Positions 1-4,487 of a DNA stretch of 5,096 bases are shown piece by piece. Position numbers and translations under genes: made by a program. Below the pieces are notes generated by a model. The model did not search any database. It saw only the letters and a list, made by a program, of their open reading frames with translations, and was not told the DNA's origin. The DNA is from Candidatus Aminicenantota bacterium (lineage in GTDB: Bacteria; Acidobacteriota; Aminicenantia; Aminicenantales; Aminicenantaceae), in the NCBI GenBank assembly GCA_030627155.1, contig DAOUSP010000111.1:1-5096 (forward strand), written 5' to 3'. Within the stretch, counting starts at the first letter, position 1. Every line of letters starts with the position of its first letter.

Positions 1-710
1 ACAGGAATATTTTCCTTTTCACAATAATCCTGGACTTTTCTGTCCCCGATATCTGCACGGTTTATGATTACTCCGAAAGGAATTACTAATTCCTCCATCG
101 TTTCTACAGCCAGTTGAAGGTCGTTGAGGCCGAAAGGCGTTGGCTCGGTCACAAGAAGAACAAAATCGCTCCCTTTGACAGCTTCTATAACCGGACAGGA
201 TGTTCCTGGGGGAACATCGATAATTACTGTGCGTGTGTGATTAATATGTTTTTTTACCGCCCTGATAAGAGGAGGAGACATTGCCTGGCCTATGTCGAGT
301 TTTCCGTGGATGAACTGAAGATTGTCGCTTGAGCCGAATTCGATTATTCCGATTCTCTTTCCTATTTCTCTTATAGCTCCTTCAGGACAGAGAAGTTGAC
401 ATCCCCCACATCCGTGACAGAGTTCAGGAAAAACCAGGACAGTATCTTTAAGAACGGCTATAGCATTGTAGGCACAGACCTCGGCACATTTTCCGCAATA
501 GGTACATTTTTCTTCGATGACTTCAGGCACAGGAAGAAAAACAGGTGGGCTTTCAGAAATGTTTGGCTTCAAGAAAAAATGAGCATTGGGCTCCTCGACA
601 TCACAGTCTAAAAATTGGACAGGATGGCTTTTCTTGATAGAAAGAGCCAGATTGACGGCAACTGTAGTCTTTCCCGTTCCTCCTTTACCACTTGCAACTG
701 AGATAATCAT
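1..710 (-). CDS. MinD-superfamily P-loop ATPase with inserted double [4Fe-4S] ferredoxin domain (partial, 3' end off the window)
   Basis: 236 codons are visible from the ATG at 710-708; the C-terminus lies beyond the left edge. The protein opens directly into a deviant Walker A motif (GKGGTGKTT, residues 8-16), then LDCDVEEPN (34-42). A ferredoxin insert carries two CxxCxxCxxxC motifs: C69/72/75/79 and C98/101/104/108. The ATPase fold resumes with IIDVPPGTS (163-171). This order is that of COG1149-type MinD-like ATPases with an inserted ferredoxin domain, which are cytoplasmic, often next to NifX and Mrp genes, and of poorly defined function. ATP-dependent electron or Fe-S cluster transfer is inference. 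It is the last visible gene of the leftward operon, 61 bp after the Mrp gene. No in-frame alternative start exists before an upstream TGA. The best Shine-Dalgarno match (AGGAGT) lies about 24 nt from the ATG, unusually far, with a weaker AGGA nearer. Family call is secure; exact role is not. Confidence 0.93.
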   Translation of the reverse strand, partial: MIISVASGKGGTGKTTVAVNLALSIKKSHPVQFLDCDVEEPNAHFFLKPNISESPPVFLPVPEVIEEKCTYCGKCAEVCAYNAIAVLKDTVLVFPELCHGCGGCQLLCPEGAIREIGKRIGIIEFGSSDNLQFIHGKLDIGQAMSPPLIRAVKKHINHTRTVIIDVPPGTSCPVIEAVKGSDFVLLVTEPTPFGLNDLQLAVETMEELVIPFGVIINRADIGDRKVQDYCEKENIP

Positions 711-742
711 GGAAGCGTAATCTTTTTTCCTGAATGACTCCT

Positions 743-762
743 TTTCTGAAAGAAATCAGAAA
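743..762. repeat. Perfect 7-bp inverted repeat with 6-nt loop between the Mrp and MinD-type genes
   Basis: The arms TTTCTGA (743-749) and TCAGAAA (756-762) are exact reverse complements. In the leftward mRNA the hairpin sits just 5' of the AAGGAGT Shine-Dalgarno-like sequence of the MinD-type gene. No U-run follows it, so it is not a standard terminator. It may be a weak mRNA structure or chance, since the arms are AT-rich. Confidence 0.35.
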
Positions 763-771
763 TATTTACCT

Positions 772-1578
772 TTATTTTATAATATTTTCCACTACTTTCA
801 TAAATGCATGGCTTGCATTCGAATCGGGAAGCGAGTCGATAAAAGACTTCCCTCTATCTCCCAGGGTGACGATTTGAGGGTCAATGGGAATTTTTCCCAG
901 GAAAGGAACTTTCAATTCATAGGCTATTTTTTCTCCACCCCCTTCTTTAAAAAGATCTATTTTTTTGCCACACTGGGGGCAGACCATTCCGCTCATATTT
1001 TCTATAATGCCAAAAATTTTAAGATTGAGTCTTCGAGCAAAAGCGACAGCTTTTCGTGAGTCCATGAGAGATAGTTCTTGAGGGGTCGTTACAATTATGG
1101 CCCCCGTGGCGGGGATGAGCTGGGCAACAGAAAGGGGCTCATCTCCTGTACCTGGAGGAGAATCAATAATCATCCAGTCCAGTTCTCCCCAATCAACATC
1201 CCCTAAAAATTGCTGAATGACTTTCATCTTCATAGGCCCGCGCCAGATAACAGGGGTGTTAGGATCCTGCAGCAGGAACGCCATGGAGACTAATTTGAGA
1301 TTGTCATTAATGGGGACGGGTTTTATCCTTCTGGGAGAAGCATCCAGACTTTTGTTTTCAACTCCAAGCATCTTGGCCAGATTCGGGCCGTGGATATCCA
1401 CATCCAGAAGCCCGACTTTCATCCCTTTCCGGGCAAAAGCAAGGCCAAGATTGGCCGCCACCGTGCTCTTTCCAACTCCCCCTTTTCCGCTGAAAACGAG
1501 AAGCCTGTTTTTGATTTTAGCTAAAGTTTGGGAGACTTTTATTTTTTCCTGCTCCATTTCCTCTTTTATGCTCGTCAT
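772..1578 (-). CDS. Mrp/ApbC/NBP35-family Fe-S cluster carrier ATPase
   Basis: The product is 268 aa and cytoplasmic. An N-terminal charged helix (about 1-24) precedes the deviant Walker A GKGGVGKST (31-39). Then come LLDVDIHGPN (57-66), the WRGPM segment characteristic of Mrp proteins (112-116), and IDSPPGTGDE (138-147). A CPQC motif (C200, C203) follows ENMSGMVC; in this family the CxxC pair of two subunits holds a bridging [4Fe-4S] cluster that is passed to target proteins. The MIP18-like N-terminal domain of E. coli-type Mrp is absent, giving the short form common in anaerobes and archaea. The ATG at 1578 is chosen over an upstream in-frame ATG at 1689. It sits 8 nt after GGAG, overlaps the TAA of the preceding gene by 1 bp (TAATG, likely translational coupling), and the longer form adds 37 residues that are merely the preceding gene read in another frame. 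Family assignment is strong; the client protein is unknown. Confidence 0.95.
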   Translation of the reverse strand: MTSIKEEMEQEKIKVSQTLAKIKNRLLVFSGKGGVGKSTVAANLGLAFARKGMKVGLLDVDIHGPNLAKMLGVENKSLDASPRRIKPVPINDNLKLVSMAFLLQDPNTPVIWRGPMKMKVIQQFLGDVDWGELDWMIIDSPPGTGDEPLSVAQLIPATGAIIVTTPQELSLMDSRKAVAFARRLNLKIFGIIENMSGMVCPQCGKKIDLFKEGGGEKIAYELKVPFLGKIPIDPQIVTLGDRGKSFIDSLPDSNASHAFMKVVENIIK

Positions 1579-2291
1579 TATTCGAGCTCCATCTTGTATC
1601 CTGAGAGAGCTTCTTTGACTTTTCCGGTTATGCCCGTTATGACGGTAATTCCAGAGGATTGAAGAACTCTCTGGGCATTGGGTCCACAACTTCCTGTGAG
1701 GATGGTTTTGACGTTTTTTTCAGAGATAAGCTGAGCTGTTTGAATACCTGCTCCCTGAGCCGCATCTTTGTTCGTATTTTCAAGAACTTCCACATCCATT
1801 GTCTCTGGATTGATTAATAGAAAGTACTGTGCTCTGCCAAAGGCAGGATCAACTTCTGCATCAAGGCTCGTTCCCTTAGATGTTATACAAATTCTGTCTC
1901 CTGACTTGTGAGGCACGGCTCCAGGAGAGTATTCATGGGTAAAAGGGCTGACTTTTCCATGCCTGTGGCCGCATAAATCATCTCCTGCCTTAAGCTCCTG
2001 ATTTATGAATTTGCTGATAACTTCATCGATTGTCCCCTCCACCCCGCTGATTGTTTCGATATTTTTCTGGAAAAACAAATCTTTTGCCCGGTGTCCCATC
2101 CCACCGGCAATGATGCAGCTTACACCTCTTTCAGAAAGATATTGAGGGAGAAAGCCGGGTTGATGACCAGGGTTAGGAATTTCTTCCCTGTTCAGGATTT
2201 TTCCTTCTTTGATTTCAACAATTGTGTAAGATGGACAGCGGCCAAAATGTGCCGAGACATATCCTTGATCTGTAGAAATAGCCACTTTCAT
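1578..2291 (-). CDS. Tandem two-domain NifX/NifB-C-terminal-type (dinitrogenase Fe-Mo cofactor biosynthesis fold) protein
   Basis: The 237 aa hold two copies of the PF02579 fold, twice the usual single-domain length. Copy 1 (about 1-100) shows HFGRCPSYTIVE (15-26) and AGGMGHRA (62-69). Copy 2 (about 131-235) shows VDPAFGRAQYF (147-157) and TGSCGPNA (199-206). The linker (about 101-130) contains C107, H109, H111, H119 and H128, a plausible metal ligand patch. Copy 2 aligns without gaps over 87 residues with the single-domain protein at 2478-2876, about half identical by eye, so the two are paralogues. NifX, NafY and the NifB C-terminus bind Fe-S or FeMo-co precursors in nitrogenase assembly. 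No nif partner is visible here, so the ligand is unknown and a general metallocluster binder or chaperone is inferred. The start is well supported by AAGGAG 8 nt before the ATG. The stop overlaps the Mrp start, which suggests a shared complex. Confidence 0.93.
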   Translation of the reverse strand: MKVAISTDQGYVSAHFGRCPSYTIVEIKEGKILNREEIPNPGHQPGFLPQYLSERGVSCIIAGGMGHRAKDLFFQKNIETISGVEGTIDEVISKFINQELKAGDDLCGHRHGKVSPFTHEYSPGAVPHKSGDRICITSKGTSLDAEVDPAFGRAQYFLLINPETMDVEVLENTNKDAAQGAGIQTAQLISEKNVKTILTGSCGPNAQRVLQSSGITVITGITGKVKEALSGYKMELE

Positions 2292-2363
2292 TTTTAACTC
2301 CTTTTGTTTGTTTCAGCTTTATCCTCTTGAGCTTCTTTATCCATAAAGCAATAAATTGAGTCT

Positions 2364-2382
2364 TTAACGATTTCCTCGTTAA
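2364..2382. repeat. Perfect 7-bp inverted repeat (TTAACGA-N5-TCGTTAA)
   Basis: TTAACGA (2364-2370) and TCGTTAA (2376-2382) are exact reverse complements around TTTCC. The repeat lies about 55-75 bp downstream of the putative internal promoter start and about 75 bp before the two-domain NifX-type gene. It is not followed by a T-run on either strand, so it is not a simple terminator. It could be an operator half-site pair for an unknown regulator or a leader hairpin. It does not resemble the Fur box upstream of the Fur gene. Confidence 0.5.
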
Positions 2383-2442
2383 CCTTACCCTCTACTGCAT
2401 GATGATTTCTTTTTACTGGATTAAGCCGATTAAAAAGAATTC

Positions 2443-2472
2443 AGTATACTCTATTCTATTTTTTTTTCTCAA
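2443..2472 (-). promoter_or_regulatory. Possible internal sigma70-type promoter before the two-domain NifX-type gene
   Basis: On the leftward strand, TTGAGA (2472-2467; 5 of 6 to TTGACA) is separated by 18 bp from TATACT (2448-2443; 5 of 6 to TATAAT). Initiation would fall near 2436, giving a leader of about 145 nt. The -35 element overlaps the 3' end region of the preceding gene. The spacer is A-rich, so a chance match is possible. Confidence 0.35.
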
Positions 2473-2477
2473 GCTCT

Positions 2478-2876
2478 TCAATTCTTTTTGTAATATTTTC
2501 TGCCTCCTCCCATTCCCATGCCGAAATGAGAGGGAACATTCGCCTGAGCCGTAGGTTGAAGTTGGCCTGATTTGTATTTCTGGGCAGCTTCTTGGACAGT
2601 TCCTGTAACACCTACAAGGACTTCGACGCCTGCTGCTTGAAGAATCTGAAATGCATTTGGCCCGCAGCTTCCTGTAAGCAAGGCTTTTGCTCCACTGTTT
2701 GCAATAAGTTGTGCGGACTGAATGCCTGCTCCGCTTGGAGAAGAAACATTGGGGTTTTCCACAGCCTCAAACTTCATGATCTCAGGATCAATAAGTATAA
2801 AATAGGGGCATCTCCCAAACCTTGGGTCAACTGGGCTAGAAAGCTCAGGGCTTGAAGCGGTAATTGCGATTTTCAT
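2478..2876 (-). CDS. Single-domain NifX-type (dinitrogenase Fe-Mo cofactor biosynthesis fold) protein with Gly/Met-rich tail
   Basis: This 132-aa protein has a PF02579 domain over about residues 1-102: VDPRFGRCPYF (16-26), NPNVSSPSGAGIQSAQLI (41-58), TGSCGPNA (68-75) and GVTGTVQEA (89-97). A flexible tail follows with HFGMGMGGG (117-125) and a short ending KYYKKN. It is paralogous to the second half of the protein at 1578-2291. Family members bind Fe-S or FeMo-co-like clusters; the ligand here is unknown. The ATG at 2876 overlaps the TGA of the preceding DUF5320 gene (ATGA, 4 bp) and has AAGGAG upstream, so translation is probably coupled. Oddity: the C-terminus is short, and the next reading frame runs on to a TAG at 2458-2456 encoding a charged coil like the tails of both upstream neighbours. 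A frameshift near the end is therefore possible. Family call is firm; the true C-terminus is uncertain. Confidence 0.93.
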   Translation of the reverse strand: MKIAITASSPELSSPVDPRFGRCPYFILIDPEIMKFEAVENPNVSSPSGAGIQSAQLIANSGAKALLTGSCGPNAFQILQAAGVEVLVGVTGTVQEAAQKYKSGQLQPTAQANVPSHFGMGMGGGRKYYKKN

Positions 2877-3229
2877 TTTTTTTCTCCTTCTATTTCTTTA
2901 ATTCTTCTCTCTATGCCAGAAAATTCATCCTCCAGCTGCTCTGCTTCGACTTTTAATAAGTAAAGCTCCTCCTCCGCTGTAAGTTTAACGGCAACCCATG
3001 GATCATACCAACTTGGCAATCCGAATTGAGTAAATCCAGGCATAGATTGGTAAGAACCCTGTCCAAACTGCCCGGCATAATTCATCTGAGGAGTTGGCCC
3101 AGTTCCATACATCAGATATTGAGCCGCAGGTCCTAATCCTGTTGGACTTCTTCCTATCCATCCAGGAGAAAATCCGAACCGCATCCAACCCGGCAGTCCT
3201 GTCATATAGTACATCCACCTGTTTCTCAT
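2873..3229 (-). CDS. Small DUF5320-like protein, aromatic/Gly/Pro-rich with C-terminal coil
   Basis: This 118-aa protein has no catalytic motif. The N-terminus (MYYMTGLPGWMRFGFSPGW, residues 6-24) resembles a conserved opening I associate with DUF5320-type proteins found beside NifX genes. The middle (about 25-80) is Gly/Pro/Gln/Tyr-rich and probably disordered. A charged heptad-like helix (about 84-118) ends IERRIKEIEGEKK. It has no signal peptide. It overlaps both neighbours by 4 bp with ATGA junctions (3229-3226 and 2876-2873), so it is surely co-translated with them and probably made in fixed proportion. The ribosome site is weak (AAAGAG), consistent with coupling. Function is unknown; a small scaffold or partner of the NifX-type protein is inference from context. 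An alternative frame at 3003-3284 is a shadow. Confidence 0.8.
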   Translation of the reverse strand: MRNRWMYYMTGLPGWMRFGFSPGWIGRSPTGLGPAAQYLMYGTGPTPQMNYAGQFGQGSYQSMPGFTQFGLPSWYDPWVAVKLTAEEELYLLKVEAEQLEDEFSGIERRIKEIEGEKK

Positions 3230-3636
3230 TTTTTCTCTTTATCTTGTTTTTTGAGTTCTTCGAGACTTTTGTTAATTTGGGCAAGCTGCTCTTCGAGAAT
3301 ATTGGCCTGGTCTTTAAGGAATGATTCCTCTTCTTCTTTAGTTAAGGAAGGAGAGGGCGATCCATAAGGCATTGTGTAAGGATCCCCATAAGGCATCACG
3401 GGAGGATAAGGATATCCACCGAAGCGCCAAAATCCTCCACGGGCCCAGCCACGGCCTCTTCCAAATCCAATGCCTCTTCCCATACCGAATCCTCTTCCGA
3501 ATCCTGGCCCTCGTCCGTATCCAATCCCTGGCCACGGGTTCATAAAACCTGGTGTGGGATAACCAGCGCAGTACCCCATAGCACGTCCAGTCATCGGGCC
3601 AAGTCCCAAAGGTCCTGTTCTGTCTCCTCTTGGCAT
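3226..3636 (-). CDS. DUF5320 domain protein, Gly/Arg-rich with C-terminal coil
   Basis: The product is 136 aa. The N-terminus MPRGDRTGPLGLGPMTGRAM (1-20), followed by GYCAGYPTPGF (21-31), is the typical opening of DUF5320 proteins. A block of GRG/GFG/GMG units spans about 39-67, with aromatic residues interspersed (W64, F69, W70, F72). Then comes a Pro/Tyr-rich stretch (74-96) and a charged coiled-coil helix (about 98-136, EEEESFLKDQ onward). No signal peptide or transmembrane segment is seen. The ribosome site is the best in the window, AAGGAGGT 8 nt before the ATG, so strong translation is expected. It starts 27 bp after the Fur gene and overlaps the next gene by 4 bp. The family is widespread in anaerobes and archaea near NifX/NifB-type genes, with no established function. 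Nucleic-acid, metal-cluster or protein scaffold binding are all possible. Confidence 0.85.
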   Translation of the reverse strand: MPRGDRTGPLGLGPMTGRAMGYCAGYPTPGFMNPWPGIGYGRGPGFGRGFGMGRGIGFGRGRGWARGGFWRFGGYPYPPVMPYGDPYTMPYGSPSPSLTKEEEESFLKDQANILEEQLAQINKSLEELKKQDKEKK

Positions 3637-3663
3637 TTTGTTTACCTCCTTTTCATGATATTT

Positions 3664-4116
3664 TTAAGATTTTTTGCATTTTTCGCACAGTCCATAGAAT
3701 TCGATGTTGTGATCAAGGACTGTGAAATTGTATTTTTTGGTTAAAACATCCTCAGCTTTTTTTAATAATTCCAGTTGCTCGGTAAAAAGATCGCTGCAAT
3801 CAATGATTCTGCCGCACTTTGTGCATATGAGATGCTGGTGATGTTCCTCTTTTTTACCCGATCTAAACTCGTAACGGTTTTGCCCGTCACCGAATGATAG
3901 TCTATTGATCATTCCCGAACGAACCAGTAAGTCTAAAGTTCGGTAAACCGTTGTTAGTCCGATTCCCGGATACATGCTGTAAAGAGTGGCATAGATTTCT
4001 TTGGCACTCATGTGCTTAGAAGTCCGACTTAAGAGATCGAGGATAGCTTCCCGAGGAAGAGTCCAGCGGCAAACATATCCTTGAAACCTGTGCCTCCATT
4101 TATAAGGTCCTGGCAT
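3664..4116 (-). CDS. Fur-family metal-responsive transcriptional regulator
   Basis: This 150-aa protein is the normal Fur size. A winged-helix domain spans about 18-85, with the recognition helix in GIGLTTVYRTLDLLVRSGMI (51-70). The hinge leads to the C-terminal metal-binding and dimerisation domain with EEHHQHLICTKC (90-101). Structural zinc ligands are C98/C101 (CTKC) and C144/C147 (CEKC); H92, H93, H95 and the later acidic/His residues (D136, H137, E140) are candidate regulatory-site ligands. The N-terminus MPGPYKWRHRFQGYVCRW is an extension, including C16, seen in Fur homologues of such operons. AGAGGA lies 7 nt before the ATG. The gene heads the leftward operon and its promoter carries a Fur box, so autoregulation and iron control of the downstream NifX/Mrp/MinD set are likely. 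Zur or PerR specificity cannot be excluded from sequence, but the operator favours Fur. Confidence 0.93.
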   Translation of the reverse strand: MPGPYKWRHRFQGYVCRWTLPREAILDLLSRTSKHMSAKEIYATLYSMYPGIGLTTVYRTLDLLVRSGMINRLSFGDGQNRYEFRSGKKEEHHQHLICTKCGRIIDCSDLFTEQLELLKKAEDVLTKKYNFTVLDHNIEFYGLCEKCKKS

Positions 4117-4132
4117 TTTATTTCCTCTTAAT

Positions 4133-4151
4133 GTTAATGATAATCATTTTC
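4133..4151. promoter_or_regulatory. Fur box (operator) of the leftward operon
   Basis: GTTAATGATAATCATTTTC matches the 19-bp E. coli Fur consensus GATAATGATAATCATTATC at 17 of 19 positions, with a perfect 6-1-6 palindrome core (AATGAT-A-ATCATT, 4136-4148). It covers the predicted transcription start of the Fur gene, the classical position for repression. Expected behaviour is repression by metal-loaded Fur when iron is sufficient. Confidence 0.85.
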
Positions 4152-4157
4152 AATAAT

Positions 4158-4186
4158 AATATAAGACTATTATTGCCCTTTGTCAA
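4158..4186 (-). promoter_or_regulatory. Sigma70-type promoter of the Fur-headed operon
   Basis: On the leftward strand the -35 is TTGACA (4186-4181, perfect), the spacer is 17 bp, and the -10 is TATATT (4163-4158, 5 of 6). Initiation is expected near 4151-4150, at the edge of the Fur box, giving a leader of about 35 nt to the Fur ATG at 4116. It is the strongest promoter match in the window. Confidence 0.8.
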
Positions 4187-4205
4187 GGAAAATGTGGGAA
4201 ATGAG

Positions 4206-4410
4206 CACCCAATAAATTTTTTATTTAAGTCGATTTTCGGTGTGGAATTTTGGCTTAACTTATTGATAATAGATAAATTCTTGAGGCCGCCAATCATCCC
4301 AAACTCTTCAATCCCCTTGGTTAAATTTGTAGAAAATTTTAATAATGCTATGATGGTGAGAGAAAACGCTGATTATAGAACTCGTTTTTCTAAATAAGGA
4401 AGAAATCTAA
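4206..4410 (+). pseudogene. Probable decayed C-terminal remnant of a HEPN-domain (COG1895-like) protein
   Basis: The rightward frame encodes SIFGVEFWLNLLIIDK (4230-4277), then FNNAMMVRENADYRTRFSK up to a TAA at 4395-4397. From memory this resembles the end of small HEPN proteins, where an FGKEF-x-IDK segment is followed by F-x3-LRExADY and then FSxEEAE. Reading on in the +1 frame over the stop gives KEEI before another TAA (4408-4410), as expected if the tail had a frameshift. The two blocks are farther apart than in the family, and no upstream part with a start codon and ribosome site is present; the frame's first ATG (4131) lies within the Fur operator region. A chance AT-rich frame is the main alternative. 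HEPN proteins of this kind usually pair with MNT nucleotidyltransferases; none is visible. Confidence 0.35.
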
Positions 4411-4487
4411 AATTTTATCGTCTAAAGAAATAAAAAACAGAAGGACAGTACTTCGGCATTGCTTTAATAATTCGAGGAGAGAGCTTA

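Larger units (their letters stand above)
2294..2477 (-). other. Intergenic gap inside the operon; holds a startless open frame and control-like signals
   Basis: This is the only long gap in the operon. In the leftward direction it contains a promoter-like pair, a perfect inverted repeat, and a frame open from 2440 to a TAA at 2296-2294, about 48 codons. The last part of that frame reads NEEIVKDSIYCFMDKEAQED, which looks protein-like, and its stop lies within two bases of the Shine-Dalgarno of the next gene. The only in-frame ATG (2344) would give just 16 aa, with no ribosome binding site. It may be the remnant of a lost gene or a leader; no family is recognised. Confidence 0.3.
4117..4487. 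other. Divergent intergenic region (371 bp)
   Basis: The left 70 bp hold the Fur gene's ribosome site, the Fur box and the sigma70 promoter. The middle (4206-4410) holds the probable HEPN remnant. The right part (4411-4487) is AT-rich and must contain the 5' signals of the rightward gene. I find its ribosome site (GAGGAGA, 4473-4479) but no convincing -35/-10 pair. No terminator, tRNA or repeat array is seen. Confidence 0.6.

Noticed and set aside
1217..1618. 133-codon rightward open frame
   Set aside because: Antisense to the well-supported Mrp and tandem NifX genes; composition is what the opposite strand of those genes yields and no motif is present.
1579..1689. In-frame upstream ATG that would lengthen the Mrp-type ATPase by 37 residues
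   Set aside because: The extension lies entirely inside the preceding NifX-type gene in another frame and has no family similarity, while the ATG at 1578 has a good ribosome site and a TAATG junction.
2294..2344. 16-codon leftward ORF starting at the ATG at 2344
   Set aside because: No ribosome binding site and too short to support; noted only as part of the longer startless frame.
3003..3284. 93-codon leftward open frame across the two DUF5320-type genes
   Set aside because: Shifted frame of genes with clear starts, ATGA junctions and family-like sequence; its translation has no recognisable features.
3430..3515. Short repeated DNA units that could suggest a repeat array
   Set aside because: They are codon-level repeats of the Gly/Arg-rich segment of the DUF5320 protein, irregular in length and without spacers, so not CRISPR or an intergenic repeat.
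4317..4346. TTGGTT-N17-TAATAA as a promoter for the rightward gene
   Set aside because: Each element matches consensus at only about half its positions in an AT-rich stretch, so it is not distinguishable from chance.
4361..4391. Possible terminator hairpin (AGAAAACG ... CGTTTTTCT)
   Set aside because: Stem is imperfect (one bulged A), AT-rich, with a 14-nt loop and no following T-run.
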